DNA of 64,000 nucleotides from an uncultured Christensenella sp. (GTDB taxonomy: Bacteria; Bacillota; Clostridia; Christensenellales; Borkfalkiaceae): contig CAJTLT010000006.1 in assembly GCA_910577375.1 (NCBI GenBank), positions 27,242 to 91,241 of the forward strand, given 5' to 3'. Made by a program: the position numbers and the translations under genes. The notes under the pieces were generated by a model that searched no databases, was not told the DNA's origin, and worked only from the letters and a program-made list of their open reading frames with translations. Shown here piece by piece: positions 16,182 through 23,865 of the stretch; position 1 is the stretch's first letter, and each line of letters begins with the position of its first letter.

Positions 16182-17437
16182 CTCAAAAGGTTGTCCGAGC
16201 TGATTTTCTTTTTCTTGCCCTTCTTGCCGGTCTCCGTCTGCAAAGCCTTTTCGCGCTCTGCAAAAAGCTTGTTATACTCTGCGTAAACGGCATCGTTTTC
16301 GTGCTCTTTTTCATAAGCGGAAACGTCGGCATAAAGCTTTTCCCTGCTTGCGTTCACGGTTTTAACGTCCTTTCTCGTGAACGTTTTTCCAAGGCTGGGA
16401 ACTGCGGACTGCTCTGCAAGCGGCATTATCGGACGGGCGATAAGCTCGCTTTTCCCCGCCGCCAAAAGCTCTCGCGCGTGCTGTTTTTCAGCCTGTTCCT
16501 TTTCAACGGCAAGCTCTTTTTCGCTCTTTTGCGACTGTTCTTTTTCTTTCTGCGCTTTCAGGTTGGGATTAACGTAAATATCGAAAGCCCACTGCGTAAA
16601 GCCCGTCCAGCATATAATAACGTATGAAAATCCGATAAGGATAAAGAATATATATCCGAGGTAAGAAATCAACGGCGCCGCCAGCCCTATCATAACAAGC
16701 CACACGGGCATAAGAGAAAAGCCAGCCATAAAAACCGTTTGCAAGGGCGTTCCTATCATCATAACGAACGCGTTTTTGAAAAGCGCGGTAAGTTTTACGC
16801 GGTAACCCGTGCCGACTGCAAACACCCACGCCATATAAATGCTTACAAGCACGGTTGCGATAATTATGAAAACATAAGCCGTTATCGCCGCCGCGGCGTT
16901 TCCGCCGGTCGCAATCACAACGTGCATCCAGTCGCCCGTCAAAAGAGTAGAAAACATAAATATCATAACAACGGTAACGGGCATAACCGTGCTGAGATAG
17001 CAGACCTTTATTCCGTGGAAATACGATTTGATAGTAAATTCGCCGTGCGTATTCAAAAGCTTTCTTATCGAATACGCGGAACCGGCAATTCCTATCGAAG
17101 CGAAGAATCCCGCAACTATAAGCGCGGCATAAAACAACAAATCGGCAGAAAGGGTAAGCCTTTCCGCAAGCCCCTCCACGTCGGGATAAAAAGGATACAA
17201 AAGCGAGGGGTTAAACGGATAAACCGTTCCGAGCCCACCTATATAGCCCGAACGGAAAATAACAACCACGATTCCGGGCACAAAAGTGATAAGGGTGAAA
17301 ATATTTATGAGAACGAGTTTTAAAAACGAACTTTTAAACACGCTCCACGTGTCGCCCCATCTGCCTTTGGGCACGTAATTTCTTGTATAATCGTCGGCAA
17401 TTTCGTTGCCTTCGAGATTTTTAACGTTCAAAGCCAT
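16178..17437 (-). CDS. Polytopic membrane protein with charged cytoplasmic tail
   Basis: 419 residues. The first roughly 35 are hydrophilic and contain GRWGDTWSVFKSSF; about six membrane segments follow between residues 38 and 290 (for example LVLINIFTLITFVPGIVVVIF). The last roughly 130 residues are Lys/Glu-rich and probably coiled coil, ending KKGKKKKISSDNLLR. The membrane part is loosely reminiscent of DUF624/YesL-like proteins, but I would not name it. It is the first gene of the operon with methyltransferase, hslO, TPR and helical-repeat genes and has its own promoter. Confidence 0.65.
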   Translation of the reverse strand: MALNVKNLEGNEIADDYTRNYVPKGRWGDTWSVFKSSFLKLVLINIFTLITFVPGIVVVIFRSGYIGGLGTVYPFNPSLLYPFYPDVEGLAERLTLSADLLFYAALIVAGFFASIGIAGSAYSIRKLLNTHGEFTIKSYFHGIKVCYLSTVMPVTVVMIFMFSTLLTGDWMHVVIATGGNAAAAITAYVFIIIATVLVSIYMAWVFAVGTGYRVKLTALFKNAFVMMIGTPLQTVFMAGFSLMPVWLVMIGLAAPLISYLGYIFFILIGFSYVIICWTGFTQWAFDIYVNPNLKAQKEKEQSQKSEKELAVEKEQAEKQHARELLAAGKSELIARPIMPLAEQSAVPSLGKTFTRKDVKTVNASREKLYADVSAYEKEHENDAVYAEYNKLFAEREKALQTETGKKGKKKKISSDNLLR

Positions 17438-17467
17438 AGTGTTTTCCTTAAATTTATACTCTTATGT

Positions 17468-17496
17468 ATGATAACACAGCCGCGTGAAATTTTCAA
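17468..17496 (-). promoter_or_regulatory. SigA-type promoter of the hslO operon
   Basis: Minus strand TTGAAA (17496-17491), 17-nt spacer, TATCAT (17473-17468), with TGT before the -10. The predicted transcript starts near 17461, about 25 nt before the first gene, whose ribosome site AAGGAAA is intact. Confidence 0.6.
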
Positions 17497-17582
17497 CTGT
17501 TTTTTATTCCATATTATAAATATAATACGCGCGGCAAATCCGTAGCATTAAAACCCGGCTCATAGTAAACTGCAGAATAAGA

Positions 17583-17618
17583 AAATCCGCCCGCGCCCAA
17601 GAGAGCGCGGGCGGATTT
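17583..17618 (-). terminator. Intrinsic terminator after the permease gene
   Basis: Perfect 14-bp arms AAATCCGCCCGCGC and GCGCGGGCGGATTT with an 8-nt loop; the minus-strand transcript continues TTTTCTTATT. It lies 16 nt after the stop of the 17634-18527 gene. Confidence 0.88.
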
Positions 17619-17633
17619 ATAAAAACCAAAATT

Positions 17634-18527
17634 TTATTCTATCCCGGCCGCAAGCGATATCGCGTTTATCACAAGTCCGGCGATAACCGCAAGAACGTAT
17701 AACGATATAACTATAAGAACGTTGCGTTTCAGCTTTTTGGTATTTTTAAAAAGCACCACAAGCCCAAGCCCCGCATTTGAACAAAGCCCGCACACAAGGC
17801 TGCCGAACAAAATCGCGCCGTTCGTGTACGCGCCCGTAAGAATAACGCTTGATGCGCAGTTGGGTATAAGCCCTATCAGCGCGGTTATCAGCGGCTGTAC
17901 GTACGCGCCGCCCGTAATGGTATTCGCGGCAATGTTTTCTGCGCCGCCCGCCAAATCTATCAGATATCCGAAAACAAGATTGACTATAAGAAGATACGCC
18001 GCTATTTTAAGCGAATGCAAAAGCGGAGAAAGAAAATAAGTTTTAAACTCGGAATGTTCCCCGAGCATCCCGCCGCCCTCGTGTTCCGAACAGCAGAAAT
18101 GCGCGTCCACCTCTTGCGGAACGTTCGCCTCGCTCAGCTTTTCGCCGGAAAGTATAAAATTCGCAAGATATCCCGCCCCCGCCGAATACAAAAGCTTTAT
18201 AAACACAAGCGGCATAACCACGTGCGCCGCAGATAAATCTGATAAAAGCAGAATTATCGCCTCGTCGCTCGTAGCTATAAACACGGCAAGTATCGTGCCC
18301 GTGCGGATAAATCCTTTATCGTAAAGCTTTGCCGCCATCACGGAAAATCCGCACTGCGGAATAAGCCCCGTTGCCGAGCCTATCAAAGGGGCGAATCCCC
18401 CCTGCAATATTTTTTTGTTCTGATTGAGCCGCGTGCGGTGTTCCAGAATCTCTATAAGAACGTAAATCAAAAATAGAAACGGAAAAACCTTCAGCGTATC
18501 CCAAAGCGCGTCTAAAATTATATCCAT
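17634..18527 (-). CDS. Putative heavy-metal/manganese exporter-like permease (ArsP_2-type)
   Basis: 297 residues with about eight to ten membrane segments and an internal duplication: GLIPQCGFS at residues 54-62 is echoed by GLIPNCASS at 219-227. The loop between the halves is rich in His and Cys (DAHFCCSEHE, 141-150) and could bind metal. These features fit the family annotated as putative manganese or heavy-metal exporters related to arsenic permeases (ArsP_2). Family and substrate are inferred from motif likeness. The gene stands alone between two terminators; no clear metal riboswitch is visible upstream. Confidence 0.6.
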   Translation of the reverse strand: MDIILDALWDTLKVFPFLFLIYVLIEILEHRTRLNQNKKILQGGFAPLIGSATGLIPQCGFSVMAAKLYDKGFIRTGTILAVFIATSDEAIILLLSDLSAAHVVMPLVFIKLLYSAGAGYLANFILSGEKLSEANVPQEVDAHFCCSEHEGGGMLGEHSEFKTYFLSPLLHSLKIAAYLLIVNLVFGYLIDLAGGAENIAANTITGGAYVQPLITALIGLIPNCASSVILTGAYTNGAILFGSLVCGLCSNAGLGLVVLFKNTKKLKRNVLIVISLYVLAVIAGLVINAISLAAGIE

Positions 18528-18628
18528 AAAATATGCAAATTAAAATATATCGTCCGCGCGCGCCGTTTTGTTTGAAACGCATTGCCGCGGCGGTTAAGTT
18601 ATAGGCAACTTTTACGCTTTTTAAACTT

Positions 18629-18652
18629 AAACCCCCGTTTTATCGGGGGTTT
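18629..18652 (-). terminator. Hairpin after the ABC ATPase gene
   Basis: AACCCCCG and CGGGGGTT form an 8-bp stem with a 6-nt loop 6 nt after the stop codon of the ATPase. The T-tract is interrupted on the minus strand, so termination may be partial. Confidence 0.6.
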
Positions 18653-18657
18653 TGCAT

Positions 18658-19872
18658 TTATTTTTTCTTCTGCTGTTTTTTGGGTTTGGAATTTTCCTTT
18701 ATACTTTGTTCCTCGTCGTAAGGCAAAGGTCTGAAATCCGCGTCGCGCAAACCCGTCTGCGTATATCCTTCGTCCCTTTCCAAAAGGGTCAGGCAAGTAA
18801 CCGCGTCAAATATATAAAGCCTTGAAACGTCAACAAAAACGTTAACTTCTTTACCCTTTTCAACGTCGTTTGCAGTGCTTACGTTAAGGCATATATCGGG
18901 GTTAACGTCACATTCCGCATACTTTTCCTCTTCGCCGGAAACAGCGGAAACTTTTCCTTTCAACTGCCCTTCCTGTGAAATTTCCGCATCCTCGGGGCGA
19001 ATACCCAAAGTCACGTACTTGTCCTTATCGGCATAATCCGCAATATTCTTAAAGCGGCTTACGATATTTTCGGGAAGTCTGAATTCCCCTCCGTTGAACG
19101 TCGCGCAATATCCGCCGTCCGCGGAAATTATTTTAACCTTTTTTATAAAGTTAACCGTAGGCGCGCCTATCGCAAACGCAACGTAAGTGTTTGCGGGATA
19201 ATCGTATAAATTGGCAGGAGTATCAATCTGCTGTACAAAACCGTCTTTCAAAACAACCACGCGAGTTCCTATCGTAAGAGCTTCCGATAAATTCTTCGTA
19301 GCGTATACGAACGTTCCGCCAAGCCTCGCCTGCAAATTTATAATAACGTTAAGCATATCGAGGCGCAGCTTTTCGTCAAGACCGGAAAGAGGCTCGTCGA
19401 AAAGATAAAGCTTAGGCTCGCGCACAATCGCCCTGCCTATCGCAACGCGCTGTTTCGCCGCCGCGGTAAGAACCTTCGGCTTGCGGTATAACGAATCGTT
19501 TAACCCAAGAATTTCCGCCGCCACTTTAACGCGCTCGCGCACCAGCGCTTCGGGAGCTTTTCTCAGTCTTAACCCGAAAGCCATATTGTCGAAAACGTTC
19601 AGCGCGGGATAAAGAGTGTTGTTTTTAAACACCATAGCTATATCCCTGTTCTTCGGCTCTACATCGGTCATATCTTTTCCGTTTATTTCAACAGTGCCCG
19701 ACGAAGCGTCGTCAAGCCCCGCCACAATACGCAAAAGCGTGGATTTGCCGCTGTTGTCCCCGCCGAGGAACACAAGAAACTCCTTGTCCGCGGCCTCGAG
19801 ATTAACGTCGTAAAGCGCGGTTTCCCCCGAAGGAAACACCTTGTTCAATCCGTTTATTTTCAAACTTGCCAT
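18658..19872 (-). CDS. MalK/UgpC-like ABC ATPase with degraded catalytic loops
   Basis: 404 residues; it aligns along its full length with MalK-type ATPases, including the C-terminal TOBE region (VTLGIRPEDAEI). Walker A is kept as GGDNSGKST (37-45) and Walker B as LYLFDEPLSGLD (155-166). But the Q-loop glutamine is Lys83 (MVFKNNTLYP), the LSGGQ signature reads LTAAA (135-139), and the switch histidine is Lys193 (VYATKNLSEA). These three loops are essential in working transporters. No permease or binding-protein gene is adjacent. The protein is full length with a normal promoter and SD, so it is more likely a repurposed ATP-binding protein than a pseudogene. The C-terminus is Lys/Gln-rich. Confidence 0.88.
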   Translation of the reverse strand: MASLKINGLNKVFPSGETALYDVNLEAADKEFLVFLGGDNSGKSTLLRIVAGLDDASSGTVEINGKDMTDVEPKNRDIAMVFKNNTLYPALNVFDNMAFGLRLRKAPEALVRERVKVAAEILGLNDSLYRKPKVLTAAAKQRVAIGRAIVREPKLYLFDEPLSGLDEKLRLDMLNVIINLQARLGGTFVYATKNLSEALTIGTRVVVLKDGFVQQIDTPANLYDYPANTYVAFAIGAPTVNFIKKVKIISADGGYCATFNGGEFRLPENIVSRFKNIADYADKDKYVTLGIRPEDAEISQEGQLKGKVSAVSGEEEKYAECDVNPDICLNVSTANDVEKGKEVNVFVDVSRLYIFDAVTCLTLLERDEGYTQTGLRDADFRPLPYDEEQSIKENSKPKKQQKKK

Positions 19873-19899
19873 ACAGTTCTCCGAAAATTATATGTTAAG

Positions 19900-19928
19900 A
19901 TTTTACCATAATATGTAAAAAAGGTCAA
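19900..19928 (-). promoter_or_regulatory. SigA-type promoter of the MalK-like gene
   Basis: Minus strand TTGACC (19928-19923), 17-nt spacer, TAAAAT (19905-19900), preceded by TGG. CGGAG lies just ahead of the ATG at 19872. The promoter is back to back with that of queH. Confidence 0.7.
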
Positions 19929-19950
19929 TCAAAAGATTGCCGGCTTTAAA

Positions 19951-19979
19951 TTGCAATTTATAAATTGTTGTGTTAAAAT
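19951..19979 (+). promoter_or_regulatory. Extended -10 promoter of queH, predicted leaderless
   Basis: TTGCAA (19951-19956), 17-nt spacer ending in TGT, TAAAAT (19974-19979). Only six bases separate the -10 from the ATG at 19986, which puts the predicted first transcribed base on the start codon. Confidence 0.6.
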
Positions 19980-19985
19980 GCGGTT

Positions 19986-20579
19986 ATGCAAAGGCGCAAT
20001 TTCGACAACTTAATGCAAGAACAAATAAAACAAGCGCAAGGCAAATCGCTTTTGTTGCACTGCTGCTGCGCGCCGTGTTCCTCCTCGTGCCTCGAAAGGC
20101 TTAAAGATTATTTTAAAATAACCGTGCTTTTTTATAATCCGAACATAGAAGACGGAGAATACGAAAGGCGCAAAAACGAGCTTATCCGCTTTATTTCGGA
20201 AACGGGCTGGGCGGATTTTATAGACTGCGACCACAACACGCGGGAATTTTATTCCGCCGCAAAAGGGCTTGAATTTGAAAAAGAAGGCGGAGCCAGATGC
20301 GTAAAATGTTTTGAACTGCGCCTGTCCAAAACAGCAGAACTTGCAAACAAACACGGTTACGATTATTTTGCCACAACCCTCACCGTCAGCCCGCTTAAAA
20401 ACGCAACCGTTATAAACGAAATCGGTGAAAGGCTTGGCGGCGGCAAATGGCTTTATTCCGACTTCAAAAAGAAAAACGGCTTTTTAAGAAGCACGGAGCT
20501 TTCAGAAAAGCACAAACTTTACCGCCAGAATTACTGCGGATGCGAATTTTCAAAGCGCGGAGAACACAAAACCGACTAA
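19986..20579 (+). CDS. queH: Epoxyqueuosine reductase QueH
   Basis: 197 residues. QueH (formerly DUF208) performs the last step of queuosine synthesis in tRNA and binds an iron-sulfur cluster and another metal. The cysteine pattern is complete: LLLHCCCAPCSSSC near residue 25, ARCVKCFELRL near 107, and QNYCGCEFS near the C-terminus. The ATPP-like segment DYFATTLTVSPLKN is also present. No Shine-Dalgarno sequence precedes the ATG, and the promoter sits 6 nt away, so the mRNA may be leaderless. An internal ATG at 20016 also has no ribosome site. No other queuosine gene is in the window. Confidence 0.93.
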   Translation: MQRRNFDNLMQEQIKQAQGKSLLLHCCCAPCSSSCLERLKDYFKITVLFYNPNIEDGEYERRKNELIRFISETGWADFIDCDHNTREFYSAAKGLEFEKEGGARCVKCFELRLSKTAELANKHGYDYFATTLTVSPLKNATVINEIGERLGGGKWLYSDFKKKNGFLRSTELSEKHKLYRQNYCGCEFSKRGEHKTD

Positions 20580-20593
20580 AAAGAAAAAAACGG

Positions 20594-20622
20594 TTGAAAT
20601 ATAACCCGCAGCGTGTTATAAT
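20594..20622 (+). promoter_or_regulatory. Strong SigA-type promoter of the carbamoyltransferase gene
   Basis: TTGAAA (20594-20599), 17-nt spacer ending in TGT, and a perfect TATAAT (20617-20622). The ribosome site GAGAGG is at 20628-20633, so the leader is only about ten bases. Confidence 0.75.
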
Positions 20623-20639
20623 CTACCGAGAGGTTAAAA

Positions 20640-21578
20640 ATGGATATTAACAGATACTCCCCCTCCTACGGGGTAAGCCGCAAACATATGATTGACATCG
20701 CGGGTTTTTCCACGGAAGAGATTTTCGAAATTTTATACGCAACAAAAGCGGTAAAAGCCAAATTCGCCGCGCACGAAGACACCCGTATTCTCAAGGGCGT
20801 TACCGTTGCGCTTTTGTTCGGAGACACCTCCCTCAGAACGCGTTCCGCGCTTGAAATAGGTATACGCCAGCTCGGCGGGGTTTGCGTAAACCTGCCTTAC
20901 AGCGAAAACGATATGCGCGCGGGCGAAAACGTAAAAGACATAGTCAACGTAATTTCCCGCTACGGCGTCGGCGCGCTCGTAACCCGCGGAATAGAGCAAA
21001 AAGAACTCGAAGAATTTTGCGCCGTTTCCGAAATTTCCATAATCAACTCAACAAACGAGCAAGGCATACCTCTGCAAACGCTCTGCGACCTTTTCACCGT
21101 ATGGGAAAAACGCGGAAAGCTTGAAGGTCTGAAAATCGCTTACGTCGGCAAAGGCACAAACAACGCCGCCTCGCTTGTAACGGGCGCAATAAAATGCGGA
21201 ATGGAAGTTTGCGTCGCAACCCCCGCGGAATTTGCAATAAGCAAAAGCCTTCTAGACAACGCAAGACAATACGGCAGCGTAACCGTAACCGAAAATCCCG
21301 CGGAAGCGGTACGCGGAGCGGATATAGTTTATACGGACAGCTACAATTACCACTCCTCCGTTTCCGAAGCGGAAAAGAAAATACTGCTCCCTTATCAGGT
21401 CAACAACTCCCTTATGTCTTACGCGGCGCACAACGCATTGTTTATGCACTCCCTGCCCGCCAAACGCGGAGTAGAAGTAACCGAGGACGTTATCGACGGA
21501 AAAAACAGCCTCGTGCTCGAACAAGGGGAAAACAAACTCCACACAATAAAATCCGTACTTGCACTTTTAATAAAATAA
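20640..21578 (+). CDS. Divergent aspartate/ornithine carbamoyltransferase family protein
   Basis: 312 residues, the usual length. The carbamoyl-phosphate loop reads SLRTR (64-68) in place of STRTR, and the downstream NN of the second domain is kept (GKGTNNAAS, 170-178). However, the HPxQ motif is IPLQ (143-146), the SMG loop of ornithine enzymes is replaced (TDSYNYHSS, 232-240), HCLP is HSLP (270-273), and the C-terminal ENR is ENK (297-299). The fold is clear, but the amino substrate is probably not ornithine, or the enzyme is a degenerate paralogue. No arginine or pyrimidine genes are nearby. It has a strong promoter and SD. Confidence 0.8.
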   Translation: MDINRYSPSYGVSRKHMIDIAGFSTEEIFEILYATKAVKAKFAAHEDTRILKGVTVALLFGDTSLRTRSALEIGIRQLGGVCVNLPYSENDMRAGENVKDIVNVISRYGVGALVTRGIEQKELEEFCAVSEISIINSTNEQGIPLQTLCDLFTVWEKRGKLEGLKIAYVGKGTNNAASLVTGAIKCGMEVCVATPAEFAISKSLLDNARQYGSVTVTENPAEAVRGADIVYTDSYNYHSSVSEAEKKILLPYQVNNSLMSYAAHNALFMHSLPAKRGVEVTEDVIDGKNSLVLEQGENKLHTIKSVLALLIK

Positions 21579-21593
21579 AGCAAAACAAAAACC

Positions 21594-21625
21594 GCCGCGG
21601 GAGCAATTTGCTCCCGCGGCTTTTA
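21594..21625. terminator. Bidirectional terminator
   Basis: GCCGCGGGAGC and GCTCCCGCGGC form an 11-bp stem with a 5-nt loop, with T-runs on either strand. It serves the carbamoyltransferase gene (plus) and the metallophosphoesterase gene (minus), which converge here. Confidence 0.9.
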
Positions 21626-21635
21626 TAATTCAAAA

Positions 21636-22418
21636 TTATTCAACGTTTACAACAACAATTTCGGGGCGGTTGAAAAGCCGCAAAGGACACTGCGAATTCC
21701 CCAGCCCGCGGGAAATAACCGTTTTGGTTTTACCTCTTGTATGCACTCCGGAAGTAAGTTTCGGAAACATTCCCTGCCCGGGCGAATAAAACCCTTTCGC
21801 CGTAAAAGGCAAGCGCCACTGTCCTCCGTGCGCGTGACCGCATAAAACCAAATCATAACCCGCCGCCGAATACTTATCTATAAAATGCGGCATATGCGCA
21901 AGCAGAATTTTCGGGACGCAATCGGGGGTTATCTTTTCTATCGTGTCGTTTTTCAGCGACGCGCAATTCAGCCCCACCACCGTTATCCCGCATATATCGG
22001 CGGTGCAATTGTCCAAAACAACGGCGCCCGCCTCCATCAAATCCCTGCGAAAAAACCTATAGCCCTTATTTCTCATTTCGTGGTTTCCCGAAACATATAA
22101 AACGGGCGCTACGGCGCAAAGCGCGCTCACAAGCTCTAACGAAACCCTCTTGTCTCTGTCTCGGTAAAGATGAATAATATCGCCCGTCACCGCAATAAAG
22201 TCGGGCTTTTCTTTTTGGATTTCAGCTATAAGCCGCGCGTTCTTATGCCCGAAACTCTTTCCGTGCAAATCGGAAAGATGCACTATTTTAACGCCCTTTC
22301 CCAATCCTATATCAACGTTGTACCGCGTTGTTACAAGCCAGGAATTATTAAGCCAAACAAACAGCCACCCGAGCAATACGCCCGCAACTATGCCCGAAAC
22401 AACATAAACCCAAATCAA
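21636..22418 (-). CDS. Membrane-anchored metallophosphoesterase (YaeI/YkuE-like)
   Basis: 260 residues with one N-terminal membrane segment (residues 4-24). The calcineurin-type metal motifs are complete: HLSDLHG near 48, VTGDIIH near 78, SGNHEMRNKG near 110, LAHMPHF near 173 and GHAHGGQWRLPF near 195. Related proteins act on UDP-diacylglucosamine or phospholipid substrates at the membrane; the substrate here is unknown. Its ATG overlaps the trmB stop by 4 nt, so it is the second gene of a trmB operon. Confidence 0.88.
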   Translation of the reverse strand: MIWVYVVSGIVAGVLLGWLFVWLNNSWLVTTRYNVDIGLGKGVKIVHLSDLHGKSFGHKNARLIAEIQKEKPDFIAVTGDIIHLYRDRDKRVSLELVSALCAVAPVLYVSGNHEMRNKGYRFFRRDLMEAGAVVLDNCTADICGITVVGLNCASLKNDTIEKITPDCVPKILLAHMPHFIDKYSAAGYDLVLCGHAHGGQWRLPFTAKGFYSPGQGMFPKLTSGVHTRGKTKTVISRGLGNSQCPLRLFNRPEIVVVNVE

Positions 22419-23086
22419 CCTTTCACCTCGGCGACGGCACGGAAAATAGGCTTGCCCATCTCTTTGAACTTTTTCTCATGCTCGGTTTCAACGTCGCCGT
22501 ATTCGGGCTTATCATAATTTTCACAAACACTCAAAACGCCGAACCCCGCCCCGCGGAAGCTTTCCAACGAAAACATAAAAAAGTCCTTATCGTCCGTTTT
22601 CTGAATAATCTTCCCGCCGTTTTTCAAAATGCGCCTGTAAATTTCCAAAAATCTCGGGTGCGTAAGCCTCTGTTTCTTGTATCCTTCTTTGGGCAAAGGA
22701 TTTGAAAAGTTGAGATAAATAAGTTCAACCGAGCTTTCGCGGAAATACTTTTCAAGCACTTCCGCCGCGCAGTTCAAAAAATAAAGGTTTTTTATATTCT
22801 CGCTTTTCGCCCGTTCGAGCGCCTCAATCAAAACGTTTGAAATCTTTTCCACCGCCACAAAATTTATATCGGGATTTGCTTTAGCCGTTTCGCATATAAA
22901 CTTTCCCTTTCCGCATCCAATCTCAAGGCGGACGGGATTATTATTGCCGAAAATCTCGTTAAACGGCAGATATTCGGGGGTCAAAGCCGCCCTTTTCATA
23001 TTTTTATCAGTCAAATCCGCAACGGTCACTATGCCGCCGCATTCCTCTATCCGCTCTTCGAGGCGGCTTTTTTTATGCATTCTCAT
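22415..23086 (-). CDS. trmB: tRNA (guanine-N7)-methyltransferase
   Basis: 223 residues. It makes m7G46 in tRNA. The SAM motif is LEIGCGKGKFICE near residue 54 and the family signature reads LNFSNPLPKEGYKKQRLTHP in place of the common NFSDPWPKKRHxKRRL; Asn for Asp is frequent in clostridial homologues as I recall them, so this is not treated as a defect. The ATG at 23086 (a second ATG follows two codons later) has no SD and a promoter -10 only six bases away. Confidence 0.92.
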   Translation of the reverse strand: MRMHKKSRLEERIEECGGIVTVADLTDKNMKRAALTPEYLPFNEIFGNNNPVRLEIGCGKGKFICETAKANPDINFVAVEKISNVLIEALERAKSENIKNLYFLNCAAEVLEKYFRESSVELIYLNFSNPLPKEGYKKQRLTHPRFLEIYRRILKNGGKIIQKTDDKDFFMFSLESFRGAGFGVLSVCENYDKPEYGDVETEHEKKFKEMGKPIFRAVAEVKG

Positions 23087-23092
23087 ACACCG

Positions 23093-23121
23093 ATTTTACC
23101 ACATCGCCTCCCCGTTTGCAA
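23093..23121 (-). promoter_or_regulatory. Extended -10 promoter of trmB, predicted leaderless
   Basis: Minus strand TTGCAA (23121-23116), 17-nt spacer ending TGG, TAAAAT (23098-23093), then six bases and the ATG at 23086. The geometry is identical to the queH promoter. Confidence 0.6.
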
Positions 23122-23264
23122 ACCGTGCGATAAGGTTACACAAATATTTTGTCTTTATTTCTTAATTTTTCGTTTAAGCCAAGCCGCGCGGGTTATTTAA
23201 AATCCGTCGGGTAAAAAAATTTAAAGCTCCGCGGCGCGTCGGGAGCGGGGCAAAGGAGAAAAAT

Positions 23265-23813
23265 TTGACAATTATCGGAATTATAGACACTTTCACATTT
23301 TACGGCGCAGACGTGATACTGCTTGCCGCATTAACCGCGGTTACGGTGCAGATTTGCAAAGCCACGTTTTTGAAAAGGGTAAAAAGAAAACTTCTCACCT
23401 TTCTGCCGTTCATATTCGGCACGGTATTTTACGCCGCTTACGCCGCCACAAAAAATCTAAGCCTTTACTACCTTCTCGAAGAATACGTTTACGTTTTAGA
23501 ACACGGAATTTCCGTCGGGGCAGTCGCAACCCTATTATACGTTTTATACGAACAATTTGTGCGCGACAAAAAAACGCCAAACGCGGCGGAGGGAGTAATT
23601 TCAACGTTAATCGAGGGATATGTGCCGTCCAACCGCGTGGAGGAGGTCACAAAGCTAATTGCCGACGCCATTGAAAAAGACGTCACCGGCAACGGTGCGG
23701 AACGCGCGGCAAAAATTCTCGCGGAAAACGCAGAAGGCGAAATAACGGAACACGATATAAGGCTTTTATCAGGGCTGATTATAGAAACGCTTGCAAAAAT
23801 CAACGTAAAATAA
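23265..23813 (+). CDS. Small membrane protein of unknown function
   Basis: 182 residues from a TTG start that has AAAGGAG six bases upstream. Three hydrophobic segments are visible (about 14-32, 44-60 and 76-96), followed by a soluble helical tail (residues 100-182) rich in Ala, Glu and Lys. The layout resembles small clostridial inner-membrane proteins of unknown role; no motif is recognised. It is monocistronic, between the trmB promoter and a bidirectional terminator shared with the ger operon. Confidence 0.65.
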   Translation: MTIIGIIDTFTFYGADVILLAALTAVTVQICKATFLKRVKRKLLTFLPFIFGTVFYAAYAATKNLSLYYLLEEYVYVLEHGISVGAVATLLYVLYEQFVRDKKTPNAAEGVISTLIEGYVPSNRVEEVTKLIADAIEKDVTGNGAERAAKILAENAEGEITEHDIRLLSGLIIETLAKINVK

Positions 23814-23824
23814 AGCCGTAAACC

Positions 23825-23860
23825 AAACAGCGCGGACTTCCGTCCGCGCCGTTTGTGTTT
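23825..23860. terminator. Bidirectional terminator before gerAC
   Basis: AAACAGCGCGGAC and GTCCGCGCCGTTT pair except for one A/C mismatch, with a TTCC loop; T-rich sequence follows on the plus strand. It closes both the small membrane protein gene and the convergent ger operon. Confidence 0.82.
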
Positions 23861-23865
23861 TTTAA

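Noticed and set aside
22415..23086. TrmB with Asn and Leu in the DPW motif as an inactive enzyme
   Set aside because: As far as I recall NP variants are common in clostridial TrmB proteins; the rest of the enzyme is intact.
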